From Alloalcanivorax venustensis ISO4 (GTDB lineage Bacteria > Pseudomonadota > Gammaproteobacteria > Pseudomonadales > Alcanivoracaceae), in the NCBI RefSeq assembly GCF_015356855.1, contig NZ_ARXR01000003.1:62001-126000 (forward strand): a stretch of DNA of 64,000 bases, given 5' to 3'. Below the pieces are notes generated by a model. That model was given only the letters and a program-made list of their open reading frames with translations. It made no database searches and had not been told where the DNA came from. The position numbers and the translations under genes were made by a program. This document shows positions 53,847 through 63,501 of the stretch, piece by piece. Position 1 is the stretch's first letter. Every line of letters starts with the position of its first letter.

Positions 53847-54814
53847 TACATCACCCCCGCGCGCAGCAGGTCCTGGGTGTTGAGGGCGCCCACCGGGCGC
53901 TGGTCGGCGTCACACACCACCAGGCCGTTGATCTTGCGCGTCTCCATGATTTGCAGGGCCTCGGCGGCCAGGTGCCCGGGCGGCATGGTCACCGGGCGCG
54001 GCGACATCACGTCGGCGATGCCGGCCTGGCGGATATCCAGGCCCTTTTCCAGGGTGCGGCGCAAATCGCCGTCGGTGAAGATGCCGATCAGGCGGCCGTC
54101 GTCGTCCACCACCGTGGTCATGCCCAGGCCCTTGCGGGTCATTTCCAGCAGGGCGTCGGACAGGCTGGCGTCGCGGTTGACCCGTGGCAGGCGCTCTTCC
54201 GCGTGCATGATGTCGTCGACCTTGAGCAGCAGGCGCCGGCCCAGGCTGCCGCCCGGATGGCTGAGGGCGAAGTCCTCGGCGGTGAAGCCGCGCGCCTCGA
54301 GCAGGGCGATGGCAAGGGCGTCGCCCATAGCCAGCGCGGCGGTGGTGGAGGTGGTGGGCGCCAGGTTGTGCGGGCAGGCCTCTTCTTCCACGCCCACGTC
54401 GAGATGCACGTCGGAGAGCTGCGCCAGGGACGACGAAGGGCGGCCGGTCATGCTGATCAGCACCGCGCCCTTGCGCTTGATCACCGGAATAATGGTGAGG
54501 ATTTCGCCGGTTTCGCCGGAATTGGACAGCGCCAGCACCGCGTCCTCGGTGGTGATCATGCCCAGGTCGCCGTGGGACGCCTCGCCGGGGTGGACGAAGA
54601 ACGACGGGGTGCCGGTGCTCGCCAGGGTGGCCGCCAGCTTGCTGCCGATATGGCCGCTTTTGCCCATGCCGGTCACGATCACCCGGCCCTTGCAGGCCAG
54701 CAGCAGCTCGCAGGCCTGCTCGAAGGTGTCGCTGACGCGCTCGCCGAGCGCGGCCACGGCGCGCGCTTCCACGTCCAGAACACGGCGGGCGGTGGCGATG
54801 TGGTTATGACTCAT
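53846..54814 (-). CDS. kdsD: D-arabinose 5-phosphate isomerase KdsD
   Basis: The 322-aa protein has an N-terminal SIS sugar-isomerase domain (GRVIVTGMGKSGHIGSKLAATLASTGTPSFF, HGDLGMIT, NSGETGEI) and two C-terminal CBS domains (about residues 205-320). It turns ribulose 5-phosphate into arabinose 5-phosphate, the first step of Kdo synthesis. It is the first gene of kdsD-kdsC-lptC-lptA-lptB. In the expected order mlaFEDCB would start on the other side of this divergent gap, but only mlaC does. Confidence 0.95.
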   Translation of the reverse strand: MSHNHIATARRVLDVEARAVAALGERVSDTFEQACELLLACKGRVIVTGMGKSGHIGSKLAATLASTGTPSFFVHPGEASHGDLGMITTEDAVLALSNSGETGEILTIIPVIKRKGAVLISMTGRPSSSLAQLSDVHLDVGVEEEACPHNLAPTTSTTAALAMGDALAIALLEARGFTAEDFALSHPGGSLGRRLLLKVDDIMHAEERLPRVNRDASLSDALLEMTRKGLGMTTVVDDDGRLIGIFTDGDLRRTLEKGLDIRQAGIADVMSPRPVTMPPGHLAAEALQIMETRKINGLVVCDADQRPVGALNTQDLLRAGVM

Positions 54815-54842
54815 AATGATTCGTGTCTCCTCGCTGGCGGAG

Positions 54843-54848
54843 ATTATA
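54843..54848 (-). promoter_or_regulatory. -10 element (TATAAT) upstream of kdsD
   Basis: A perfect TATAAT on the minus strand lies about 30 bases before the kdsD ATG. No good -35 hexamer is found 16-18 bases upstream, so the promoter is either weak or helped by an activator. Confidence 0.4.
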
Positions 54849-54910
54849 CACTGGCCGAAGCGCCGCTGACTGCCCTTGGAACCCTTAAGCGTTCGGATGT
54901 TCCAATTGAT

Positions 54911-54972
54911 TAGGTCTCTGGTATCCCGCCGGCAAGCTCTGCTTGCCTTTCGCGGGCGGGGCCCGCTCGCAC
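54911..54972. repeat. Right half of the compound palindrome (truncated copy)
   Basis: TTAGGTCTCTGGTATCCCGCCGG, in two pieces TTAG and CTCTGGTATCCCGCCGG, is followed by a small CAAGC/GCTTG hairpin and CCTTTCGCGGGCGGGGCCCGCTCGCAC. This reproduces the right half of the element at 60390-60531 in order, while the left half is missing. It lies between divergent kdsD and mlaC. Confidence 0.75.
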
Positions 54973-54989
54973 AAAACGTGCTTCGTAGA

Positions 54990-55020
54990 GGCCTTGGCTG
55001 GACAGGTCGGGACCAAGGCC
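54990..55020. other. GGCCTTGG/CCAAGGCC hairpin upstream of mlaC
   Basis: An 8-bp perfect stem (54990-54997 with 55013-55020) has a 15-base loop and lies 40 bases before the mlaC start. It could be a leader structure, an operator or chance; there is no T-run. Confidence 0.4.
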
Positions 55021-55059
55021 GTAGAAACGAACATCCTCAGACACGACAGGGAGTGACGT

Positions 55060-55710
55060 ATGATCTTCAAACAAGGCTTCGCGGCCACGCTGGCGCTGCT
55101 TATGCTGGTCTCGGCGGGCTTCGCCCAGGCCGCCCAGGACCCTCGAGATCTGGTCCAGGAGACCGTGGAGCGGATGACCAGCCGTATCGACGCCGAGCGC
55201 GAGCGGCTGGAAAAGGACGAAAGCTACGCCCGTGAGCTGGTCCGCGAGGAGCTGGTGCCGCTGGTGGATTTCAAGCGCATCACCCGCATGGTGATGGGCG
55301 AGCACTTCGACCAGGCCAGCCGGGACCAGAAGTACGAGTTCCTGGAAGTGTTCAAGAACAGCCTGATCAACACCTACGCCTCCGGCGTGACCCTTTACCA
55401 GGGCCAGGAAATCCGCGTGCTGCCGATGCGCGAGGAGGACCGCAAGGGCAACTACGCCCGGGTGCGGCTGGAAGGCACCACCAACGACGGCAAGGTGATT
55501 CCGGTGTTCTTCACCCTGTTCCAGTCCGATGACCAGTGGAAGGTGGTCAATGTCTACGTCAACGGCCTGGATCTGCGCGACGTCTACCGGGCCCAGTTCG
55601 CCCAGTCCATGCAGCAGCTCGGTGACCTGGACAAGGTGATCGACAGCTGGTCCGCGGAAAGCGCCGACCTGGAAGAGAAAGTGGACGTGGAGACCGGCAG
55701 CGGCGCCTGA
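55060..55710 (+). CDS. mlaC: Phospholipid-binding protein MlaC
   Basis: The 216-aa periplasmic protein has a signal peptide (FAATLALLMLVSAGFAQAAQ) and the MlaC/Ttg2D domain: LVREELVPLVDFKRITRMVMGEHFDQ, ARVRLEGTTNDGKVIPVFFTLF and WKVVNVYVNGLDLRDVYRAQFA. MlaC shuttles phospholipids between the outer-membrane MlaA complex and the inner-membrane MlaFEDB ABC transporter. Normally mlaF, mlaE and mlaD precede and mlaB follows; none is here. GGGAG precedes the ATG. Upstream there is only repeat sequence, and downstream ibaG follows after about 100 bp. Confidence 0.94.
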   Translation: MIFKQGFAATLALLMLVSAGFAQAAQDPRDLVQETVERMTSRIDAERERLEKDESYARELVREELVPLVDFKRITRMVMGEHFDQASRDQKYEFLEVFKNSLINTYASGVTLYQGQEIRVLPMREEDRKGNYARVRLEGTTNDGKVIPVFFTLFQSDDQWKVVNVYVNGLDLRDVYRAQFAQSMQQLGDLDKVIDSWSAESADLEEKVDVETGSGA

Positions 55711-55811
55711 CCCCGCCACCGGGCGGCCGGCCCCCGGATGGCCGGCCGTCACAATGACAAGCCACCGCGCCCTCGCGTATCATTACCCGTTCATTGAAAC
55801 GAGGAGTGATC

Positions 55812-56066
55812 ATGAAATCGGAAGACGTGAAGGCGCTGGTGGAAGCCGGTTTCGAGGATGCCGATGTGGCCGTGGAAGGGGAAGGCGACCGCTTTCTGAT
55901 CCGCGTGATATCCGATGCCTTCGAAGGCCTGATGCCGGTGAAGAAACAGCAGCTCGTGTACAGCTGCATCAACCCGCAGATCGCCGATAACTCCATTCAT
56001 GCCGTCTCGATCAAGACCTTTACCCGTGCCGAATGGGAAAAAGCCCAGAAAATGGGCCTTGCCTGA
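55812..56066 (+). CDS. ibaG: BolA-family iron-metabolism protein IbaG
   Basis: The 84-aa BolA-like protein opens MKSEDVKALVEAGFEDADVAVEGEGDRF and has FEGLMPVKKQQLVYSCINPQIADNSIHAVSIKTF. IbaG partners monothiol glutaredoxins in iron-sulfur and acid-stress responses in E. coli. The ATG at 55812 is preceded by GAGGAG. The ibaG-murA order is conserved. Confidence 0.94.
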   Translation: MKSEDVKALVEAGFEDADVAVEGEGDRFLIRVISDAFEGLMPVKKQQLVYSCINPQIADNSIHAVSIKTFTRAEWEKAQKMGLA

Positions 56067-57359
<1,293 letters not shown>

Positions 57360-57383
57360 AGCGTGGCGCCGATGGAAACCGAC

Positions 57384-58037
57384 ATGTCCGAAAAACCGCT
57401 GATTATCGCCCTCTCCAAGGGCCGCATACTTGACGAGACGCTGCCGCTGCTCAAGCACGCCGGTATCGAGCTGCTGGAGGACCCGTCCGCGTCCCGCAAG
57501 CTGATCTTCGACACCACCCGCGATGACGTGCAGATCATCATCATCCGCGCCACCGACGTGCCGCCCTATGTGCAGCACGGCGGCGCCGATATGGGCGTGG
57601 CCGGCAAGGACGTGCTGATGGAAAACGGCGCCGAAGGCATCTTCGAGCCGCTCGATCTGGAAATCGCCCGCTGCAAGCTGATGGTGGCCGCGCTCAAGGA
57701 CGCGCCGCCGGTGAGCGGGCGCCTGCGGGTGGCCACCAAGTTCGTCAACGTGGCGCGCCAGTATTTCGCCCAGCAGGGCAAGCAGGCGGAGATCATCAAG
57801 CTCTACGGCGCCATGGAACTGGCGCCGCTGGTGGGGCTGGCGGACCGCATCGTGGACATCGTCGACACCGGCAACACGCTGCGCGCCAACGGCCTGGAGC
57901 CCACCGAAACCATCGCCGACGACATTTCCTCCCGGGTGGTGGTCAACCGGGCCAGCATGAAGACCCGTCACGCCGCGATTCAGGCGATTCTTGATAAACT
58001 CGAGCAAGCCGTGGAGCAACGCCGGGAAACAGCATGA
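57384..58037 (+). CDS. hisG: ATP phosphoribosyltransferase catalytic subunit (short form)
   Basis: This 217-aa enzyme of the first histidine step joins ATP and PRPP. It has [19 protein letters not shown], the [15 protein letters not shown] segment and the PRPP-binding [17 protein letters not shown] near the end. The short form lacks the regulatory C-terminal domain and needs HisZ, which is not in the window. The ATG at 57384 gives the typical length; an upstream ATG at 57372 or GTG at 57363 is possible. It overlaps hisD by 4 bp. Confidence 0.94.
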   Translation: MSEKPLIIALSKGRILDETLPLLKHAGIELLEDPSASRKLIFDTTRDDVQIIIIRATDVPPYVQHGGADMGVAGKDVLMENGAEGIFEPLDLEIARCKLMVAALKDAPPVSGRLRVATKFVNVARQYFAQQGKQAEIIKLYGAMELAPLVGLADRIVDIVDTGNTLRANGLEPTETIADDISSRVVVNRASMKTRHAAIQAILDKLEQAVEQRRETA

Positions 58038-59338
58038 AGACCAACCGTTTAAACGCCAACGACGCGGATTTCGTTCCCCGCCTGATGGCGCTCACCGCCT
58101 GGAGCGAAGAGCGCGATGAGGAAGTGGGCGAGCGGGTGCGCGGTATCCTGCGTGACGTGGCCGGCCGGGGCGACGCCGCGGTGGTGGAGTACACCAACCG
58201 CTTCGACCGCCGCGACGCCGCGTCCATGGCGGATCTGACCGTGGAGCGGGCGCAGCTGGAAGCGGCTCTTGAGCGTCTGCCCGCCGAGCAGCGCCAGGCC
58301 CTGGAAGCGGCCGCCGAACGGGTCAGCGATTACCACGCCCGTCAGAAGCAGGATTCCTGGCACTACCGCGACGCCCACGGCACCCTGCTGGGCCAGCAGG
58401 TGACCCCGCTGGACCGCGCCGGCATCTACGTGCCCGGCGGCAAGGCCGCCTACCCCAGCTCGGTGCTGATGAACGCGCTGCCCGCCCGGGTCGCCGGCGT
58501 GGCCGAAATCGTCATGGTCAGCCCGGCGCCGGACGGCGAGCTCAACGACATGGTGCTGGCGGCGGCGGCGGTGGCCGGCGTGGAGCGTTTCTTCACCCTG
58601 GGCGGCGCCCAGGCGGTGGGGGCGCTGGCGTTCGGCACCGAAACGGTGCCGGCGGTGGACAAGATCGTCGGCCCCGGCAACATCTACGTGGCCGAGGCCA
58701 AGCGCCAGGTGTTCGGCAAGGTGGGCATCGACATGATCGCCGGCCCGTCGGAGATTCTGGTGGTCTGCGACGGCAAGACCGATCCGGACTGGATCGCCAT
58801 GGACCTGTTCTCCCAGGCCGAGCACGACGAAGAGGCGCAATCCATTCTGGTCAGCCCGGACGCGGATTTCCTCGCCCGGGTGGAAGAGGCCATGGAGCGC
58901 CTGGCGCCGACCCTGGAGCGGGAAACCGTGATCCGCACCTCGATGGCCAACCGTGGCGCCCTGATTCAGGTGGACGACCTGGATCAGGCCATGGAGGTGG
59001 TCAACCGCGTCTGCCCGGAGCACCTGGAGCTGTCCCTGGATGACGCCGAGGTCTGGGCGAAGAAAGTGCGCCACGCCGGCGCCATCTTCCTGGGCCGCCA
59101 CACCCCGGAGGCGCTCGGTGATTACTGCGCCGGGCCCAACCACGTGCTGCCCACCAGCGCCACCTCGCGGTTCTCGTCGCCGCTGGGCGTGTACGACTTC
59201 CAGAAGCGCAGCTCGTTGATCGGCTGCTCGCCGGAGGGCGCCAGCGAGCTGGGTAAAATCGCCTCGGTGCTGTCCCGCGCGGAGAGCCTCACCGCCCACG
59301 CCCGCAGCGCCGAAATGAGGATCAAGAAGCCGCTATGA
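58034..59338 (+). CDS. hisD: Histidinol dehydrogenase
   Basis: This 434-aa zinc enzyme carries out the last two oxidations of histidine synthesis with NAD. It shows [25 protein letters not shown], the NAD/zinc loop [25 protein letters not shown] with the zinc ligands, and [12 protein letters not shown]. It overlaps hisG (4 bp) and hisC (4 bp), forming a tight hisGDC operon behind murA. Confidence 0.97.
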   Translation: MKTNRLNANDADFVPRLMALTAWSEERDEEVGERVRGILRDVAGRGDAAVVEYTNRFDRRDAASMADLTVERAQLEAALERLPAEQRQALEAAAERVSDYHARQKQDSWHYRDAHGTLLGQQVTPLDRAGIYVPGGKAAYPSSVLMNALPARVAGVAEIVMVSPAPDGELNDMVLAAAAVAGVERFFTLGGAQAVGALAFGTETVPAVDKIVGPGNIYVAEAKRQVFGKVGIDMIAGPSEILVVCDGKTDPDWIAMDLFSQAEHDEEAQSILVSPDADFLARVEEAMERLAPTLERETVIRTSMANRGALIQVDDLDQAMEVVNRVCPEHLELSLDDAEVWAKKVRHAGAIFLGRHTPEALGDYCAGPNHVLPTSATSRFSSPLGVYDFQKRSSLIGCSPEGASELGKIASVLSRAESLTAHARSAEMRIKKPL

Positions 59339-60393
59339 GCCGATTCTGGAGCCCCTTCGTCCGCGACCTGGAGCCCTACGTGCCCGGCGAGCAGCCGAAA
59401 ATGGCGCGGCTGGTGAAGCTCAACACCAACGAGCACCCGCTGGGCCCCTCGCCCAGGGTGATCGAGGCGATCCGTGCGGCCGCCGACGACCGCCTGCGCC
59501 TGTATCCGGACCCGGACGCCACTGAGCTCAAGGACGCCATCGCCGCCTACCACGGCGTCAGCCGCGCCCAGGTGTTCGTCGGCAACGGTTCCGATGAGGT
59601 GCTGGCGCACATCTTCTTTGGTCTGTTCAAGCAGGACCGGCCGCTGCTGTTCCCGGACATCACCTACAGCTTTTATAAGGTGTACTGCGGGCTCTACGAC
59701 ATTGATTACCGGCCGGTGCCGCTGGACGACGACCTGGCCATCGATCCGGCCGACTACACCGCCCCCAACGGCGGCATTATCTTCCCCAACCCGAACGCGC
59801 CCACCGGCCGGCTGCTGCCGCTGGACGCCATTGAAGCCGTGCTGGCCGCCAACCCGGAGTCGGTGGTGGTGATCGACGAAGCCTACGTGGATTTCGGCGG
59901 CGACACCGCCATCGCCCTGGTGGACCGCTACCCCAACCTGCTGGTCACCCAGACGCTGTCCAAGTCCCGGTCACTGGCCGGCGTGCGCATCGGCTTCGCG
60001 GTGGGCCATCCTGAGCTGATCGACGGGCTGGAGCGGATCAAGAACAGCTTCAATTCCTACCCGCTGGACCGGCTGGCGATCGCCGCCGGCAAGGCCGCCT
60101 TCGAGGACGAGGATTTTTTCCAGCGCGGCCGCGAGCTGGTCATCGAGGAGCGCGAAACCCTGCGCCACGCGCTGGAAACGATGCACTTCCAGGTGCTGCC
60201 CTCGGCGGCCAACTTCCTGTTCTGCCGCCACGCCACCCGCCCCGGCGCCGACCTGGCGGCGGCGCTGCGCGAGCGCGGCATCATCGTCCGCCACTTCGGC
60301 AAACCCGAACGCATCCAGGACCACTTGCGGATAACGGTGGGGCGCCCCGATCAGAATCGGGAGCTCACCGAAGCCCTGGAAGAAATCCTGTAG
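59335..60393 (+). CDS. hisC: Histidinol-phosphate aminotransferase
   Basis: This 352-aa class I/II PLP aminotransferase has [13 protein letters not shown], the DEAYVDFGG cofactor site and the Schiff-base lysine K210 in [18 protein letters not shown]. It converts imidazole acetol phosphate to histidinol phosphate. The stop codon TAG (60391-60393) is the second to fourth base of the repeat arm GTAGGAGCGGGC, so the last codon runs straight into the palindrome at 60390-60531. Confidence 0.95.
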   Translation: MSRFWSPFVRDLEPYVPGEQPKMARLVKLNTNEHPLGPSPRVIEAIRAAADDRLRLYPDPDATELKDAIAAYHGVSRAQVFVGNGSDEVLAHIFFGLFKQDRPLLFPDITYSFYKVYCGLYDIDYRPVPLDDDLAIDPADYTAPNGGIIFPNPNAPTGRLLPLDAIEAVLAANPESVVVIDEAYVDFGGDTAIALVDRYPNLLVTQTLSKSRSLAGVRIGFAVGHPELIDGLERIKNSFNSYPLDRLAIAAGKAAFEDEDFFQRGRELVIEERETLRHALETMHFQVLPSAANFLFCRHATRPGADLAAALRERGIIVRHFGKPERIQDHLRITVGRPDQNRELTEALEEIL

Positions 60394-60531
60394 GAGCGGG
60401 CCCTGCCCGCGAAAGGGAGCGAAGCTCCCGGCAGGATCCCAGAGACGCTGTTTGTGCCGCTGTTAGATAGGCCTCTGGTATCCCGCCGGGTGGCTATAAG
60501 CCACCCTTTCGCGGGCTAGGCCCGCTCCTAC
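60390..60531. repeat. Compound nested palindrome, copy 2, filling the hisC/algW gap
   Basis: The outer arms at 60390-60416 and 60505-60531 pair at 25 of 27 positions. Side hairpins are GGGAGC/GCTCCC (60415-60429) and GGGTGGC/GCCACCC (60488-60506). The inner arms at 60429-60444 and 60473-60488 pair at 14 of 16 positions, around a spacer with GTTAGA. It includes the hisC stop codon and ends 3 bases before the stop of the convergent protease gene, so it occupies the whole gap and may end both transcripts. Confidence 0.9.
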
Positions 60532-60533
60532 GA

Positions 60534-61664
60534 TTATTCGTTTGCCGGTGGGCGCGTGCCGATGGTCACGTCCAGCTCCAGCTCCTGGGTGTTGCGCCGC
60601 ACGTTGAGGGTCAGCTTGGTGCCCGGTTCGGTGCCGGCGATGCGGTTCATCGCTTCGTAGCCGTCCTTCATGGTGTTGCCGTCGATGCCGATCAGCACGT
60701 CGCCGGCTTGCAGGCCGGCGTCCTGGGCCGGGCTGCCGGACACCACCTCGGTGACCACGCCGCCGACCACGTCGTCCATGCCGAAGGTTTCCGCCAGGGT
60801 GGGGTTGATGTCCTGGACGGTGACGCCCAGGTAGCCGCGGATCACCCGGCCGTGTTCGATCAGGTCGGACATCACCTCGCTGGCGATCGACGCCGGGGTG
60901 GCGAAGCCGATGCCCTGCCAGTTGCCGTCCGAGGACAGAATGGCGGTGTTGATGCCGATCAGATGACCACGGGTGTTGATCAGCGCGCCGCCGGAGTTGC
61001 CCCGGTTGATGGCCGCGTCGGTCTGGATGAAATTCTCGAAGGTGGCGATGCCCAGATGGGTGCGGCCGGTGGCGCTGACGATGCCCATGGACACGGTCTG
61101 GCCCACGCCCAGCGGGTTGCCGATGGCCAGCACCACGTCGCCGACGCTCACCGGCTGCGGGCCGTTCAGTTCGATTTGCGGCAGGTCTTCCAGGGCGATC
61201 TGCAGCAGCGCCAGATCGGTTTCCGGGTCGGTGCCCACCACCCGCGCCGGGGCGTCCCGGCCGTCGCGCAGGGCCACCAGGATCTCATCGGCGTCGCGGA
61301 TCACATGGTAGCTGGTCAGCACATAGCCTTCGGAGGACACCAGCACCCCGGAGCCCAGGCTGGCCAGGGCGCGCTCGCGGCGCGGGCGCTCCATGAAGCG
61401 GTTGAACAGCGGGTCGTCGCTGAGCTGCTCGCCGCCGCGGGTGACGATCTGGGTGGTATAGACGTTGACCACCGCCGGCGCCGCCCGGGCCACCGCGTCC
61501 GAGTAGCTGTCCGCGCGGGGCGCCGTGGCGGTGGCCGGCGCGCCGGCGTCGCGGGCGCCGGGCCCGTGCTCGTACCACCACAGCACCGACAGGCCCACGG
61601 CCAGGCCGGCGACCACCGGCAACGCCAGAAATCGAAACAGTTTTAATAACGGGCCTGTTAACAC
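60534..61664 (-). CDS. Membrane-anchored S1C serine protease, AlgW/DegS type
   Basis: The 376-aa protein has an N-terminal membrane anchor (residues about 9-30), the trypsin-like domain with H120 (SYHVI), D150 (ETDLALL) and S224 (RGNSGGAL), and a single C-terminal PDZ domain (about 275-370). One PDZ plus a membrane anchor is the DegS/AlgW layout: a sensor that cleaves the anti-sigma factor RseA/MucA when outer-membrane proteins misfold. The position next to hisC matches algW in P. aeruginosa as I recall. The sigma factor and anti-sigma genes are not in the window. Confidence 0.93.
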   Translation of the reverse strand: MLTGPLLKLFRFLALPVVAGLAVGLSVLWWYEHGPGARDAGAPATATAPRADSYSDAVARAAPAVVNVYTTQIVTRGGEQLSDDPLFNRFMERPRRERALASLGSGVLVSSEGYVLTSYHVIRDADEILVALRDGRDAPARVVGTDPETDLALLQIALEDLPQIELNGPQPVSVGDVVLAIGNPLGVGQTVSMGIVSATGRTHLGIATFENFIQTDAAINRGNSGGALINTRGHLIGINTAILSSDGNWQGIGFATPASIASEVMSDLIEHGRVIRGYLGVTVQDINPTLAETFGMDDVVGGVVTEVVSGSPAQDAGLQAGDVLIGIDGNTMKDGYEAMNRIAGTEPGTKLTLNVRRNTQELELDVTIGTRPPANE

Positions 61665-61727
61665 TTATCCAAGCCTCCGCCCCCGCGAATCATGTAGACT
61701 GCGCGCAATAGTAGCAGGGAGACCTCC

Positions 61728-62486
61728 ATGCTGAAACGCGATCATTTGCTGCGTGTGCTCGACGACGAGCTGCAGCCTCACCGATTCCGTGACTACAGCC
61801 CCAACGGGCTTCAGGTGGAAGGCCGCGAGCAGGTGCGGCGGCTGGTGACCGGCGTCACCGCCTGCCAGGCGCTGATCGACGCGGCCATCGTCGAAGAAGC
61901 GGACGCCATCTTCGTGCATCACGGCTACTTCTGGAAAAACGAGGACCAGCGCGTTCGTGGCATGAAAAAGCAGCGGCTGCAGAGCCTGCTGCGCCACGAC
62001 ATCAGCCTGTTCGCCTACCATCTGCCGCTGGATGCGCACCCGCAATTGGGCAACAATGCGCAACTCGCGCGTCGCCTGGGGCTGCGCGTCGAAGGCGGCA
62101 TGGAAGCGGGCAACCCGCTCTCCATCGGCAACGTGGGGCGTCTGGACGACCCGATGAGCGCGCGCGATTTCGCCGTCCATGTGGAGTCGGTGCTGGGGCG
62201 CGAGGCGCTGCACATCGGCGACGGCGAGGACGAAATCGAAACCCTGGCCTGGTGCACCGGCGCCGCCCAGGGCTTTATCGAACAGGCCCAGGCGCTCGGC
62301 GTGGACGCCTACTTGAGCGGTGAGATTTCCGAGCCCACCACCCATTTCGCCCGCGAAACCGGCATTCATTATTTCGCCTGCGGCCACCACGCCACCGAGC
62401 GCTATGGGGTGCAGGCGGTGGGGGAGTGGCTCGCCAATGAGTACGGGCTGGAACATACCTTCATCGATATCGATAACCCGGTCTAG
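61728..62486 (+). CDS. Nif3-like dinuclear metal centre hexameric protein
   Basis: The 252-aa protein of the Nif3/YbgI family has its metal-binding histidines in IFVHHGYFW, HLPLDAHPQLGNN, and the C-terminal FACGHHATERYGVQAVGEW. Members form hexameric toroids with two metal ions per subunit. Proposed roles include GTP cyclohydrolase-like and hydrolase activities, with no settled function. The start at 61728 has AGGGAGACC upstream. It is divergent from the AlgW-like gene with a 63-bp gap. Confidence 0.92.
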   Translation: MLKRDHLLRVLDDELQPHRFRDYSPNGLQVEGREQVRRLVTGVTACQALIDAAIVEEADAIFVHHGYFWKNEDQRVRGMKKQRLQSLLRHDISLFAYHLPLDAHPQLGNNAQLARRLGLRVEGGMEAGNPLSIGNVGRLDDPMSARDFAVHVESVLGREALHIGDGEDEIETLAWCTGAAQGFIEQAQALGVDAYLSGEISEPTTHFARETGIHYFACGHHATERYGVQAVGEWLANEYGLEHTFIDIDNPV

Positions 62487-62516
62487 GGCGGCATCTCTTC
62501 GGCAGTACGGGAACGC

Positions 62517-63380
62517 ATGAACATCACGGTGATTTACAACCCTACCGCCGGGGGCGGCAGGGAGCGGCGGCTGCGCCATTTCGTGCGCGCGCTGGAAGAG
62601 GGCGGCGGCAAGGTGCGGCTTTACCACACCCGCGCGCCCGGCGACGCCACCCGTTATCTGCGCGGCCTGGCCGATCAGGGCGAGGTGGTGGTGGCGGCCG
62701 GTGGTGACGGCACCACCAACGACGTGATCAACGGCCTCAACCCGGGCGTGGCGCTGGCGCTGTTTCCGATCGGCACCGCCAATGTGCTGTCCCGGGAGTT
62801 GTCGATTCCGCGCCGCCCGGAAGCCGCCGCCAAGGTGGTGCTCGACGGCCGCACCCTGAACGTCACCCCGGCGCGGCTGAACGGCCGCCGCTTCATGGTG
62901 ATGGCGGGCATCGGCTACGACGCCTGGGTGGTCGATCAGGTGGACCTGATTCTCAAGCGCCGGGTGGGCAAGCTCGCCTATGTGATCAGCATGATCCGCC
63001 AGCTGTTCCGCTACGGTCAGGTGCAGTACCGGATCACCGTGGACGGCCGCCCGCTGGACTGCTTTTCCGCGGTGATCACCAATGGCCGCTACTACGGCGG
63101 CAGCTTCGTGCTCAGCCGCGAAGCGGGCCTGGCCAAGCGCAGCCTGCAGGTGTTGATGTTCCAGCGCCCGGGCCTGGGCTTCCTGCTGCGCTGCCTGGCG
63201 GCGCTGGTGGTGGGGCGCATGGAGCGGGTCGACGGTGTCGCTTCGCTGAGCGCCGAGAAGGTCACCGTCACCGCGCCCGGCCTGGAGCCGGTGCAGGCGG
63301 ACGGCGACCCGGTGGGCTGGCTGCCCGCCGAGATCGAACTGGAGCCGGCGCCGGTCAAGTTGCGCGTGCCCTGGGCGTAA
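62517..63380 (+). CDS. Diacylglycerol kinase-like/YegS lipid kinase family protein
   Basis: The 287-aa protein has the DAGK catalytic domain: VIYNPTAGGGRERRLR at the N-terminus and the nucleotide loop AAGGDGTTNDVINGLNPG near residue 60, followed by LFPIGTANVLSREL. Family members phosphorylate diacylglycerol or similar lipids, though several bacterial YegS-like proteins lack a known substrate. It starts 30 bp after the Nif3-like gene and is probably co-transcribed with it. Confidence 0.9.
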   Translation: MNITVIYNPTAGGGRERRLRHFVRALEEGGGKVRLYHTRAPGDATRYLRGLADQGEVVVAAGGDGTTNDVINGLNPGVALALFPIGTANVLSRELSIPRRPEAAAKVVLDGRTLNVTPARLNGRRFMVMAGIGYDAWVVDQVDLILKRRVGKLAYVISMIRQLFRYGQVQYRITVDGRPLDCFSAVITNGRYYGGSFVLSREAGLAKRSLQVLMFQRPGLGFLLRCLAALVVGRMERVDGVASLSAEKVTVTAPGLEPVQADGDPVGWLPAEIELEPAPVKLRVPWA

Positions 63381-63454
63381 CGCGCAGAGCTTGCGGCTAT
63401 AAGCACCAAACCGAAAGTTCTTAGCAGCGGTGGAGGGCCCCGGACGCGGGCCGG

Positions 63455-63460
63455 TATAAT
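63455..63460 (+). promoter_or_regulatory. -10 element (TATAAT) upstream of sat
   Basis: A perfect TATAAT lies 41 bases before the sat ATG with no -35 match at the right distance (GGAGGG at 17 bases). This suits a promoter that depends on an activator such as CysB, which controls sulfate genes in related bacteria; no operator can be pointed to. Confidence 0.4.
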
Positions 63461-63501
63461 CCGCCGCCATCACAGACACAACCGACCATTAGGGAGCGAA
63501 C

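Noticed and set aside
61665-63479. 604-aa open frame antisense to the Nif3-like and lipid kinase genes
   Set aside because: It is the complement of two well-supported genes and has no motif.
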